Assembly: GCF_026342835.1 (NCBI RefSeq)
Contig: NZ_JAPEMI010000001.1
Location: 3,664,501-3,728,500 of the forward strand
Reading direction: 5' to 3'
From: Streptomyces sp. NBC_00154
GTDB taxonomy: Bacteria > Actinomycetota > Actinomycetes > Streptomycetales > Streptomycetaceae
Length of the DNA stretch: 64,000 nucleotides
Of this stretch, positions 1 through 8,277 are shown one piece after another. Numbering within the stretch: the first letter of the stretch is position 1; the number at the start of each line of letters is the position of its first letter. The notes under the pieces were generated by a model. That model worked only from the letters and a program-made list of their open reading frames with translations, made no database searches and was not told the DNA's origin. The translations under genes and the position numbers were made by a program.

Positions 1-1198
1 TCCGGCGGCCCGCCTCCCGGATGAAGAGGGGGACGGCGGCGGTCATCTTGGTCTCGATGAAGCCGGGGGCGACCGCATTGACCGTGACGCCGTGGTCGGC
101 GGCGGCTCGCGGGGCCAGGGAGCGGACCAGGCCGATGATGCCCGCCTTGCTGGCCGCGTAGTTCGTCTGACCGTTGTTGCCCGCGATGCCGGCGATGGAC
201 GCGGTGGCGACGATCCGGCCGCCCCGGTTGATGGTGCCCGCCTCGAGCAGCGCATCCGTGGTGCGCAGCACGCTGTCGAGGTTGACCTCGACGACCTGGG
301 CCCAGCGGTCGACGGGCATGTTGGCGAGCCGCCGGTCGCGGGTGATGCCCGCGTTGTGGACGAGAATGTCCAGGCCGTCGGGGGCCGCGGCGGCGATCCG
401 CTCGGCGGCGTCGTCCGCGGTGATGTCGAGCGGCAGTGCCGACGCACCGAGCCGGTCGGCGGTACGCGCCAACTCGTCCCGGGACTGCGGGACGTCGAGG
501 CAGATGACCTGCGCTCCGTCCCGTGCCAGGACCGACGCGACCGAGGCGCCGATGCCCCGCGCCGCACCGGTGACCAGCGCGGTGCGTCCGGCGAGCGGCG
601 CGGCCGGGTCGGCGGCCGGACCGGGTGCGGCGCCGGTGAGTTCGACGACCTGGCCGCTGATGTACGCGGACCGGGGGGAGAGCAGGAACCGGAGGGTGGA
701 TTCCGCCGAAGCGGCCGCATCCGGTTCGATCCGGAGCAGCTGGACGGTGGCGCCCCTGCCGATCTCCTTGCCGAGCGAGCGCACGAACCCTTCGAGAGCC
801 TGCTGGGCGGCCGCCTGATGATGGTCGTCCGCCGACGGCCGTACCCCGACGATCACGATCCGGCCGCCCGGCGCCAGCGAACGCACGACAGGATGCAGCG
901 CGGCGTGCACGTCCCCGAGCCCGGCTGCGGTGGCAACTGCCGTCGCGTCCACCACGATTCCCGCAGGGCGGGGTGCCTGTCCGGCGCTCCGGACCACCGT
1001 GAGGCCGGTCGTGGCGAGAACCGCACCCAACTCCTGTGCGACGGCGGAGTCCCCGGCCGTGAGGTGCAGCAGCGGGCCGTCCAGTGACTGCGTCTCCAGC
1101 GACCAGCGGCGCAGCCGCGCCGGCTGCGGAAGACCGAGCTTCCGGGTCAGAAATCGGCCGGGTGCTGTGCCGGTGAAGTGCAGATAGCGGTCGGCCAT
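1..1198 (-). CDS. FabG4-like 3-oxoacyl-ACP reductase (SDR), 3' end outside window
   Basis: NAD(P)-dependent short-chain dehydrogenase, probably reducing 3-oxoacyl thioesters in fatty-acid metabolism. The ATG at 1198 has an AGGGAG ribosome binding site. About 200 N-terminal residues form the extra domain typical of high-molecular-weight FabG4 proteins. The true Rossmann domain follows, with the glycine motif TGAARGIG, the NAG motif (HNAGITRDR) and the catalytic S...YAASK segment (NYAASKAGII). The reading frame is still open at the left edge, so about 50 C-terminal residues are missing. It diverges from a thiolase across a 77-bp spacer with a palindromic operator; FabG4, thiolase and acyl-CoA ligase together suggest acyl-chain remodelling. 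Function is inferred from family membership; the substrate is unknown. Confidence 0.88.
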   Translation of the reverse strand, partial: MADRYLHFTGTAPGRFLTRKLGLPQPARLRRWSLETQSLDGPLLHLTAGDSAVAQELGAVLATTGLTVVRSAGQAPRPAGIVVDATAVATAAGLGDVHAALHPVVRSLAPGGRIVIVGVRPSADDHHQAAAQQALEGFVRSLGKEIGRGATVQLLRIEPDAAASAESTLRFLLSPRSAYISGQVVELTGAAPGPAADPAAPLAGRTALVTGAARGIGASVASVLARDGAQVICLDVPQSRDELARTADRLGASALPLDITADDAAERIAAAAPDGLDILVHNAGITRDRRLANMPVDRWAQVVEVNLDSVLRTTDALLEAGTINRGGRIVATASIAGIAGNNGQTNYAASKAGIIGLVRSLAPRAAADHGVTVNAVAPGFIETKMTAAVPLFIREAGRR

Positions 1199-1227
1199 TG
1201 TCCAGACTCCCTGCGCGGTCGTAGATT

Positions 1228-1241
1228 TTACTGCGGAGTAA
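1228..1241. promoter_or_regulatory. Palindromic operator between FabG4-like and thiolase genes
   Basis: TTACTGCGGAGTAA has perfect 5-bp arms (TTACT/AGTAA) around a 4-nt core, and a further TTACT half-site lies at 1244-1248. It sits centrally between the two divergent starts, as expected for a TetR-type repressor of both genes. No regulator gene is present nearby, so the regulator is unknown. Confidence 0.55.
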
Positions 1242-1275
1242 GGTTACTCAAGAGTCAGGAGCAGGTCGAGATGAG

Positions 1276-2553
1276 TTGGTCGAGATGATCCCTCTTGCTC
1301 TCCCGCAGCCGCGCCGGGTCGCGGTCATCGGCGGAAGCCGCATCCCGTTCGCGCGCTCCGACGGCCCGTACGCACACTCCTCCAACCAGGAGATGCTCAC
1401 CGCCGCGCTGAACGGTCTGGTCGAGCGGTTCGGGCTTCAGGGGCAGCAGGTCGGCGAGTTCGTCGCAGGCGCCGTCCTCAAGCACAGCCGGGACTTCAAC
1501 CTGGCCCGCGAGACCGTCCTCGGCTCGGCGCTCGACCCGCGCACCCCCGCGTACGACATCCAGCAGGCCTGCGGCACCGGCCTCCAGGCCGTCATCGCCG
1601 CCGCCAACAAGATCACGCTCGGCGCGGTCGACTCCGCGATCGCGGGCGGCACGGACACCACGAGCGACGCACCCCTCGGCGTCAACGACCAGCTGCGCAG
1701 ACTGTTGCTGGCGGCCCGGCGGGCCAAGTCGACCGGCGGACGGATCAAGGCACTTACGGGGATACGGCCCCGGCATCTCGTCCCCGACATCCCGCGGAAC
1801 GCCGAACCCCGCACCGGGCTTTCGATGGGCGAACACGCGGCGATCACCGCGCGTCGGTGGGACATCGGCCGCGCCGAGCAGGACCTTCTCGCCGCCACCA
1901 GCCACCAGCGGCTCGCCGCCGCGTACGAACGGGGCCTCCTGCACGACCTGGTCGTCCCCCACCTCGGCCTGGCCCGCGATCAGAACCTCCGCCCCGGCTC
2001 CACCGTGGAGAAACTCGCCACCCTGGAGCCGGTGTTCGGCGCCGACCACCCCGACGCGACGATGACCGCGGGCAACTCGACCCCGCTCACCGACGGCGCC
2101 GCCACCGTGCTGCTGGCGAGCGACGAGTGGGCCGAGGCGCACGGCCTGGAGCCGCTCGCGTATCTCTCGCTGTACGAGACCGCCGCCGTCGACCACGTGG
2201 GCGGCGATGACGGGCTGCTGATGGCTCCGGCATACGCCGTACCGCGGATGCTGGAGCGCGCCGGGCTCACCATCGAGGACTTCGACCTCTTCGAGATCCA
2301 CGAGGCCTTCGCTTCCCAGGTGCTCGCCACCCTGGCCGCCTGGGAGAAGCAGGGGCTCGCCCCGGTCGACCGGGACAGGCTCAATGTGGCCGGATCGTCC
2401 CTCGCCACCGGGCATCCGTTCGCCGCGACCGGAGCGCGGATCGTCGCCACCCTCGCCGAACTGCTCGCCGAGCGGGAAGCCCCGGGCCGCGGGCTGATCT
2501 CGATCTGCGCCGCGGGCGGCCAGGGAGTCACCGCGATCCTGGAACGCCCCTGA
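1276..2553 (+). CDS. Acetyl-CoA acyltransferase (thiolase family)
   Basis: Thiolase of the FadA/FadI type, 425 aa, which cleaves 3-oxoacyl-CoA or condenses acyl-CoAs in the cytoplasm. The nucleophilic cysteine lies in QQACGTGLQA (Cys99). Other family motifs are NSTPLTDGAA, EIHEAFASQ with the active-site His, GHPFAATGAR and a C-terminal ICAAGGQG containing the second catalytic Cys. A TTG at 1276 opens the frame; an ATG three codons later (1285) is an alternative, and AGGAG at 1257-1261 would serve either only with long spacing. It probably works with the divergent FabG4-like reductase and the downstream acyl-CoA ligase. Confidence 0.9.
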   Translation: MVEMIPLALPQPRRVAVIGGSRIPFARSDGPYAHSSNQEMLTAALNGLVERFGLQGQQVGEFVAGAVLKHSRDFNLARETVLGSALDPRTPAYDIQQACGTGLQAVIAAANKITLGAVDSAIAGGTDTTSDAPLGVNDQLRRLLLAARRAKSTGGRIKALTGIRPRHLVPDIPRNAEPRTGLSMGEHAAITARRWDIGRAEQDLLAATSHQRLAAAYERGLLHDLVVPHLGLARDQNLRPGSTVEKLATLEPVFGADHPDATMTAGNSTPLTDGAATVLLASDEWAEAHGLEPLAYLSLYETAAVDHVGGDDGLLMAPAYAVPRMLERAGLTIEDFDLFEIHEAFASQVLATLAAWEKQGLAPVDRDRLNVAGSSLATGHPFAATGARIVATLAELLAEREAPGRGLISICAAGGQGVTAILERP

Positions 2554-2667
2554 TTCCCAAGCCCTTTCAGCGATCGCGTACAACTTCAAGCCCGCTCGGC
2601 GGCCGAGGACGAAACGGCCGCCGGACGGACCGGCCGAACCGCCGTTCCCCCTGTTGAGGAGCCGCTC

Positions 2668-4590
2668 GTGTCCACGCCAGCCTCTGCCCCCGCACCTGCC
2701 GCGACGCCCGCCGTACCCGCCCTGGTCGAGCCGACGAAGGTCAGGGCGGCGGACGGATCGGTACGGCAGGTCTCCGTACCGCCGATCGCGCCGCCCGTCC
2801 GGCGCGGGTCGCTCGCCGAGATCCCGTTCGACAACGCCCGCGAGGCCCCGGGCGACGCCGTCCTCAGCCGCAAGCAGCCGGACGGCAGCTGGCAGGACGT
2901 GACGGCCGAACAGTTCGCCGGCGAGGTGCTTGCCGTCGCCAAGGGCCTGATCGCGGAGGGCCTGCGGGCCGGCGACCGGATCGCGATCATGGCCCGTACG
3001 ACGTACGAATGGACGCTGCTCGACTTCGCGGGCTGGGCCGCCGGACTCGTCACCGTCCCCATCTACCCCACGTCGTCCGCCTTCCAGGCCCGCTGGATCC
3101 TCCAGGACTCGGGCGCCGTCGCCTGCGCCGTGGAGACGGCGGACGAGGGCCGGCTGATCAGCCAGGAACGTAAGCAGCTCGGCGATCTCGCCCACCTGTG
3201 GCAGTTCGACACCGGCGCACTCGGCCGGCTGAAGGCGCTCGGCAGGGACGTCCCCGACGAGGCGGTCGCCGCCCGCCGGGCCACCCTGGAACCGGAGACA
3301 CCCGCCACCCTCATCTACACCTCGGGCACCACCGGACGCCCCAAGGGCTGCGTCCTGACCCACGGCAACTTCTTCGCCGAGGTCGACAACGCCATCGAAC
3401 TCCTCCACCCCGTCTTCAAATCGGTCAGCAAGGAACCGGCCTCGACCCTCCTCTTCCTGCCGCTGTCGCACGTCTTCGGGCGGATGGTCGCGATCGGCTG
3501 TCTGCGCGCCCGGGTCCGGCTCGGTCATGCCCCGTCCATCCGGACCGAGGACCTCCTCGCCGACCTGGCGGGCTTCCGGCCCTCGTTCCTGCTGGCCATC
3601 CCGTACGTACTGGAGAAGGTCTACAACACCGGCCGGGCCACCGCCGAGAAGATGGGCCGTGCCTCGTCGTTCGACCGCGCCGCGAGGATCGCCCAGCGGT
3701 ACGGACAGGCCGTCGAGGCCGCCGAACACGGCACGGGACCCGGACCGGGCTGGGGCCTGCGGGCCGCCCGGGCCCTGTACGACCCGCTGGTCTACCGCCG
3801 CATCCGGGCGGCCCTCGGCGGACACGTCCGGTACGCGATCTGCGGCGGCTCCCCGCTCGGGCGCCGGCTCGCATCCTTCTACGCGGGCGCGGGCATCGAG
3901 ATCTTCGAGGGGTACGGGCTGACGGAGACCACTGCCGCCGCCACCGTCACCCCACCGCTCAAACCGCGCCTCGGCACGGTCGGCTGGCCGCTGCCGGGCA
4001 CCGCCGTGCGGATCGCGGACGACGGCGAGGTGCTGCTCAGCGGCGGGCAGGTGTTCCGCGGCTACTGGGACACCGAACGCGGCGCGCCCGTCCCCGCACT
4101 GGACGGCGGCTGGTTCGCCACCGGCGACCTGGGCGCCCTCGACGAGGACGGCTACCTCACCATCACCGGCCGCAAGAAGGAAATCATCATGACGACGGGC
4201 GGCAAGAACGTCGCCCCGGCGCCGCTGGAGGACTGGCTGCGCGCCCACCCGCTGGTCAGCCAGTGCATGGTGGTCGGCGACAACCGCCCGTTCATCACCG
4301 CCCTGGTCACCCTGGAGCCTGACGGGCTCCTGCACTGGCGGCAGATGCGCAAGAAGCAGGACGTGCCGATCCGGGAACTGGTGGCGGACGAGGAGCTGCG
4401 CGGTGCGCTCCAGCGCGCGGTCGACGAGGCCAACCGCCTGGTCTCGCGCGCCGAGTCGATCCGCAAATTCGTCGTGCTGCCGGTGGACTTCACGGAGGAG
4501 GGCGGGCATCTGACGCCGTCGCTGAAGCTGAAGCGGGATGCGATCCTGCGGGACTTCGAGGCGGAGATCGAGGCGCTGTACCGGAGGTAG
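2668..4590 (+). CDS. Long-chain acyl-CoA synthetase (AMP-forming)
   Basis: Adenylate-forming ligase, 640 aa, activating a carboxylic acid to its acyl-CoA. The P-loop is YTSGTTGRPKG, the central motif GYGLTETTA, the hinge Asp is in GWFATGDLG, and the C-terminal motif GRKKEIIMTTGGKNV carries the usual lysine. The overall arrangement resembles FadD15-type long-chain ligases. GTG start at 2668 with GAGGAG about 8 nt upstream. The gene follows the thiolase by 114 bp on the same strand and may share its promoter. Substrate chain length cannot be judged from sequence. Confidence 0.92.
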   Translation: MSTPASAPAPAATPAVPALVEPTKVRAADGSVRQVSVPPIAPPVRRGSLAEIPFDNAREAPGDAVLSRKQPDGSWQDVTAEQFAGEVLAVAKGLIAEGLRAGDRIAIMARTTYEWTLLDFAGWAAGLVTVPIYPTSSAFQARWILQDSGAVACAVETADEGRLISQERKQLGDLAHLWQFDTGALGRLKALGRDVPDEAVAARRATLEPETPATLIYTSGTTGRPKGCVLTHGNFFAEVDNAIELLHPVFKSVSKEPASTLLFLPLSHVFGRMVAIGCLRARVRLGHAPSIRTEDLLADLAGFRPSFLLAIPYVLEKVYNTGRATAEKMGRASSFDRAARIAQRYGQAVEAAEHGTGPGPGWGLRAARALYDPLVYRRIRAALGGHVRYAICGGSPLGRRLASFYAGAGIEIFEGYGLTETTAAATVTPPLKPRLGTVGWPLPGTAVRIADDGEVLLSGGQVFRGYWDTERGAPVPALDGGWFATGDLGALDEDGYLTITGRKKEIIMTTGGKNVAPAPLEDWLRAHPLVSQCMVVGDNRPFITALVTLEPDGLLHWRQMRKKQDVPIRELVADEELRGALQRAVDEANRLVSRAESIRKFVVLPVDFTEEGGHLTPSLKLKRDAILRDFEAEIEALYRR

Positions 4591-4928
4591 GCGGACGATC
4601 CCGGCGGGGCGGACCGGGCAGACCGGGCGGCCGGGCAGGCCGGTTCGGGACGATGTGGAGCGGCTGGGAGGGCCCGGCGGGGTACCGAGCCCGACGACGC
4701 GTGGCTGCCATGGAATTCGTTGAGAAACCTGCGTGAGCGTGACCGGGAATGCCACCGTGACGACCTTCGGCAAGGGCGTGGGCGACCGTGCGGGACGGTT
4801 GTGGGTGAGGCCCCCGCCGCTCCCGGACGGCCCGCCCGGACGTCCCTTCGTGGCCTTTCCATACGATCGCTGAGCTGGGCTTTTGTGTCGTTCGGCACTA
4901 CCGTTTCCCCATCGTGGAAGGGGATCCG
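4591..4928. other. Intergenic region, 338 bp
   Basis: No convincing gene. The first 80 bp contain imperfect GACCGGGC-type repeats downstream of the ligase. The rest should hold the promoter of the methyltransferase; no operator could be recognised. Confidence 0.5.
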
Positions 4929-5690
4929 ATGGACCGGAACATACGCACGATCGACGACGTCCTGAAGCTGATGGACGGCCTGTTCGCGCCGGAGGCCGAT
5001 CGCTGGACGGCGGACGGGGCCGGCTGGTGGGACGGGTTCTACGGCGACCGCTCGAAGCCGGTGCCGTTCTTCGTGGCGAAGCCGGACGAGAACCTGGTCT
5101 CGTACCTCGACCGGTCCTTGATCACGCCGGGCCGGGCGCTCGACCTCGGGTGCGGCCCCGGCCGTAACGCTGTCCATCTCGCCTCTCTGGGTTTCCAGGT
5201 GGACGCCGTCGACCTCTCCCCGGCAGCCATCTCCTGGGCCGAGGAGCGCGCCCGTGAGGCCGGGGCCGACATCCGGTTCCGCTGCGGTGACGCCTTCGCA
5301 CTCACCGAGGCCGAGTCGGGCGGCCCGTACGACCTGGTTTATGACTCCGGCTGCTTCCACCACCTGCCGCCGCACCGCCGCATCAGCTATCTCGCCCTGC
5401 TCGACCGCGCCCTCGCCCCCGGCGGCCACCTCGCCCTCACCTGCTTCGCAGCCGGAGGGATGGGCTCCGAACTCTCCGACGCGGAGTTCTACCGCCAGTC
5501 CGGCCTCCACGGCGGACTCGCCTACACGCCGGAGTCCCTGCGCCGGATCTTTTCCGACCTGACGGAGGTCGAACTGCGCCGCATGCATGACGAGCCGCCC
5601 GAGTCGCCGTACTTCGGTGAGCCGTTCCTGTGGACGGCCCTGTTCCGCCGCGACGCGCAGACACCGGCCGGTGGGTCACCCACGGTGTGA
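4929..5690 (+). CDS. Class I SAM-dependent methyltransferase
   Basis: Rossmann-fold methyltransferase with the SAM-binding motif I ALDLGCGPGRNAVHLA followed by the acidic motif II (VDAVDLSP). A GTG at 4914 gives five extra residues, but ATG 4929 is preferred because GGAAGGGG sits just upstream of it. About 253 aa, no signal peptide or membrane segment. The motif DSGCFHHLPPHRR resembles small-molecule methyltransferases of the thiopurine/tellurite-resistance type. Monocistronic; acceptor unknown. Confidence 0.85.
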   Translation: MDRNIRTIDDVLKLMDGLFAPEADRWTADGAGWWDGFYGDRSKPVPFFVAKPDENLVSYLDRSLITPGRALDLGCGPGRNAVHLASLGFQVDAVDLSPAAISWAEERAREAGADIRFRCGDAFALTEAESGGPYDLVYDSGCFHHLPPHRRISYLALLDRALAPGGHLALTCFAAGGMGSELSDAEFYRQSGLHGGLAYTPESLRRIFSDLTEVELRRMHDEPPESPYFGEPFLWTALFRRDAQTPAGGSPTV

Positions 5691-5701
5691 CGGAGCCGGA
5701 G

Positions 5702-6139
5702 TCAGAGCACGCAGAACTCGTTGCCCTCCGGGTCGGCCATCTCCACGTGATCGGGGCGGCCGTCCATGTCGTGCTCGCGCACCACGGTCGCGCCGGCGGC
5801 GGTCAGGCGCGCGACCGTCTCGGTCACGCGCGGCCACCGCACCTCCCACGGGGTCTCGCGGCCGCCGCCGGCCTGTACGTCCAGGTGCACGCGGTTCTTC
5901 GCCACCTTCGGCTCCGGCACCTTCAGGAAGGACAGTGTCGGCCCCACCCCGTCCGGATCCGACAGGTAGGCGCCGTCGTCCCACTCCTCCTCCGGGATGC
6001 CGTGGTGGGCGAACCATTCCTCCCAGCTCCCGAAATCGGGGGGCGGAGGCTTCGGCACGTAGCCGAGGGCGAGCGCCCAGAATTCCGCCAGCCTGGCCGG
6101 GTGCGCGCAGTCGAGCGTCACGGTCCACCTGGTCGACAT
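5702..6139 (-). CDS. VOC-family (glyoxalase/bleomycin-resistance fold) protein
   Basis: 145-aa protein starting MSTRWTVTLDCAHPARLAEFWA, with a strong AGGAGG site just upstream of ATG 6139. The pattern (N-terminal beta strand, DCAHPARLAEFW helix, GYVPKPPPPDF, then a second half ending in VEMADPEGNEFCVL) is the standard actinobacterial VOC/glyoxalase-like unit. The closing DPEGNEFCVL carries the usual Glu ligand. It may be an isomerase, a dioxygenase-like enzyme or a ligand-binding protein; no specific activity can be given. Convergent with the methyltransferase, 11 bp apart. Confidence 0.85.
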   Translation of the reverse strand: MSTRWTVTLDCAHPARLAEFWALALGYVPKPPPPDFGSWEEWFAHHGIPEEEWDDGAYLSDPDGVGPTLSFLKVPEPKVAKNRVHLDVQAGGGRETPWEVRWPRVTETVARLTAAGATVVREHDMDGRPDHVEMADPEGNEFCVL

Positions 6140-6322
6140 GGTTCCTCCTGGGTCCGGGGCGATGAGGGGGACCGTATCGCGCGCCTCTGACACCCGGGCG
6201 GCACCGGCCTCGCGCCGGGCGTGATCTCGATCGACCGAGGGTGGTACCGGTTTCGACCGCCGGCCACGGCTGTCCGGCGACCACCCCGGGCGATGGATCC
6301 GCTGTTCTCCCCTTCCTCTTGT

Positions 6323-6337
6323 CTGATGCACCGTCAG
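6323..6337. promoter_or_regulatory. CTGACG-N3-CGTCAG operator, site 1
   Basis: CTGATGCACCGTCAG, one mismatch from the 15-bp consensus found six times in this window. It lies 81 bp upstream of the LLM oxidoreductase start and 42 bp centre-to-centre from site 2 (four helical turns), which would allow cooperative binding. Confidence 0.6.
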
Positions 6338-6364
6338 GTACGACGATGGCACCCGCCTCGAAAA

Positions 6365-6379
6365 ATGACGGAACGTCAG
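6365..6379. promoter_or_regulatory. CTGACG-N3-CGTCAG operator, site 2
   Basis: ATGACGGAACGTCAG, with core TGACG/CGTCA perfectly symmetric. It lies 39 bp upstream of the LLM oxidoreductase start codon, where a bound repressor would cover the promoter or transcription start. Confidence 0.68.
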
Positions 6380-6418
6380 ATCAGGTCGGGGCGGACACGG
6401 AGGAAGGGAGGCGACCCG

Positions 6419-7366
6419 GTGCCGATACTGCCCGCCGGGCGGCTGTCGTACGGGATGCAGCTCCCGGTCCAGTCGCAGAGCACCATCTATACGGAAGCGT
6501 GGGAGGCCTCGGCCGGGCCCGGTGATCTCGCCGAGATCGCCCGCACCGCCGACCGCACCGGCTTCGCCTATCTGGCGAGCTGCGACCACGTCGCGATCCC
6601 TCGGCGGCTCGCCGAGGTCATGAGCACCGTCTGGTACGACCCGGTGGCCACCCTCGCCTTCCTTGCGGGGATCACCGAACACGTTCTGCTGATGAGCCAT
6701 GTCGCCGTCGTCGGGCTGCGCCACCCGCTCGCCACCGCGAAGCAGTACGCCACCCTCGACCATCTGTCCGGTGGCCGGCTGATCCTCGGGGTCGGGGCCG
6801 GGCATGTGCGGGAGGAGTTCGAGGCGCTCGGGGCGGACTTCGACGGGCGCGGCGGTGTGCTCGACGAGACCATCGACGCGCTGAAGGCCGCGCTCGGGCC
6901 GGAGGAGTACCCGGAGTTCGCCGGGGAGCGGTTCTCGTTCAGCGGGCTGGGGCAGCGGCCGCGGCCCGCGCAGGAGCGGGTGCCCGTCTGGGTGGGCGGT
7001 TCCTCGCCCGCCGCGCTGCGCCGGGCCGCGCTGCGCGGGGACGGCTGGCTGCCGCAGGGGGACCCCAGGGACCGGCTGCCGCAGCAGATCGCCGGCGTGC
7101 GGGCGTTGCGGGAGGAGGCCGGTATCGAGGAGCCGCTGGTTGTCGGTGCCATCACCGAGCCGCTGTACGTGGGGGAACCGGCGTGGGCCGTGGGGCGGCG
7201 CACGCTCAGCGGGAAGCCGGAGGCCCTCGCCGAGTCGCTGCGCGCGTACGGGGCGATGGGCGTGCACCAGATCCAGGTGCGGTTCCGTAGCCGTAGCCGT
7301 AGCGAACTGACCGATCAGATGGCGGCGTTCGCCGCCGATGTCGCTCCATACCTCGACCAGCAGTAG
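6419..7366 (+). CDS. LLM-class (probably F420-dependent) oxidoreductase
   Basis: Bacterial-luciferase-fold oxidoreductase, 315 aa. GTG 6419 is preferred over earlier in-frame codons because GGAGGAAGGGAGG lies immediately upstream and conserved sequence begins there (LPAGRLSYGMQLPVQ). Family motifs include LASCDHVAIPRR, TLDHLSGGRLILGVGAGH and the C-terminal VPVWVGGSSPAALRRAA. The spacing matches TIGR03619-type F420 enzymes, although FMN use is possible. It is followed after 11 bp by an SDR with its own GGGAG site, so the two are probably one operon under the two upstream palindromes. Substrate unknown; the neighbours suggest degradation of a small organic compound. Confidence 0.85.
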   Translation: MPILPAGRLSYGMQLPVQSQSTIYTEAWEASAGPGDLAEIARTADRTGFAYLASCDHVAIPRRLAEVMSTVWYDPVATLAFLAGITEHVLLMSHVAVVGLRHPLATAKQYATLDHLSGGRLILGVGAGHVREEFEALGADFDGRGGVLDETIDALKAALGPEEYPEFAGERFSFSGLGQRPRPAQERVPVWVGGSSPAALRRAALRGDGWLPQGDPRDRLPQQIAGVRALREEAGIEEPLVVGAITEPLYVGEPAWAVGRRTLSGKPEALAESLRAYGAMGVHQIQVRFRSRSRSELTDQMAAFAADVAPYLDQQ

Positions 7367-7377
7367 GGAGTAGGGAC

Positions 7378-8163
7378 ATGGGCAAGCTGGATGGGCGCAC
7401 CGTCCTCATCAGCGGCGCGGCGCGCGGGCAGGGCGAGCAGGAGGCGCGGCTCTTCGTCGCCGAGGGCGCCCGGGTGGTGATCGCCGATGTGCTCGACGAC
7501 CAGGGGGAGGCCCTGGCGAAGGAGCTGGGGGAGGGGGTCGCCCGGTTCGTGCATCTCGATGTGAGCCGCGAGGAGGAGTGGCGGCGCGCCGTGGCCGCCG
7601 CCAAGGACGCCTTCGGGAGGATCGACGGTCTGGTCAACAACGCGGGGATCCTGCGGTTCAACGAGCTGGTGTCCACGCCTCTGGAGGAGTTTCAGCAGGT
7701 CGTGCAGGTCAACCAGGTCGGCGCCTTCCTGGGGATCAAGAACGTCGCGCCCGAGATCGAGGCCGCGGGCGGCGGGACCATCGTCAACACCGCCTCGTAC
7801 ACGGGGCTCACCGGGATGGCCTTCGTGGGGGCGTACGCGGCGACCAAGCATGCCGTGCTGGGGCTGACCCGGGTCGCGGCGGTCGAGCTCGCGGCGAAGG
7901 GGATACGGGTCAATGCCGTCTGCCCCGGGGCCGTGGACACCGCCATGACCAATCCGGCCGCGCTGGACCCGGCCGCGGACCCGGAGGAGTCCAGGGCGGC
8001 GGTGGCCGGGCTGTACAAGAAGCTCGTGCCCCTCGGGCGGATCGGGAAACCGGAGGAGGTGGCGGCCCTGGCGCTCTTCCTGACCTCGGACGACTCCTCG
8101 TACATCACCGGGCAGCCGTTCGTCATCGACGGCGGGTGGCTGGCAGGTGTCAGCCTTTTCTGA
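7378..8163 (+). CDS. SDR-family oxidoreductase
   Basis: Classical short-chain dehydrogenase, 261 aa, probably NAD-dependent. The cofactor motif is SGAARGQGEQEARLF, the NAG motif is VNNAGILRF, and the catalytic Ser and YAATK Tyr/Lys lie in NTASYTGLTG...AYAATKHAV. The C-terminus ITGQPFVIDGGW is typical of the family. The GAARGQGEQEA variant is common in actinobacterial SDRs paired with catabolic monooxygenases. Co-transcribed with the LLM oxidoreductase upstream. Confidence 0.9.
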   Translation: MGKLDGRTVLISGAARGQGEQEARLFVAEGARVVIADVLDDQGEALAKELGEGVARFVHLDVSREEEWRRAVAAAKDAFGRIDGLVNNAGILRFNELVSTPLEEFQQVVQVNQVGAFLGIKNVAPEIEAAGGGTIVNTASYTGLTGMAFVGAYAATKHAVLGLTRVAAVELAAKGIRVNAVCPGAVDTAMTNPAALDPAADPEESRAAVAGLYKKLVPLGRIGKPEEVAALALFLTSDDSSYITGQPFVIDGGWLAGVSLF

Positions 8164-8169
8164 GGGCGT

Positions 8170-8196
8170 CAATAGCTGACGGGACGTCAGCTATTG
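8170..8196. promoter_or_regulatory. CTGACG-N3-CGTCAG operator, site 3 (extended palindrome)
   Basis: The 15-bp core CTGACGGGACGTCAG occupies 8176-8190 and the symmetry extends to 12-bp perfect arms over 8170-8196. It lies 7 bp after the SDR stop codon, so the transcript could also form a hairpin, but no T-run follows. It is best read as an operator of the downstream LLM gene that may double as a transcript end. Confidence 0.65.
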
Positions 8197-8237
8197 ACGG
8201 GTCGGACCGTCGGTGGAACAGTCGGTCGCATCACAAT

Positions 8238-8252
8238 CTGACGATGTGTCAG
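8238..8252. promoter_or_regulatory. CTGACG-N3-CGTCAG operator, site 4
   Basis: CTGACGATGTGTCAG, with one arm position changed. It is 25 bp upstream of the TTG start of the second LLM oxidoreductase and about six helical turns (62 bp) from site 3. Confidence 0.65.
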
Positions 8253-8277
8253 AAATGATTGAGGACGGTGAACCCCC

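Noticed and set aside
1255..4773. Very long minus-strand reading frame opposite the thiolase and ligase
   Set aside because: A high-GC shadow frame; protein has no domain and lies opposite two well-supported enzymes.
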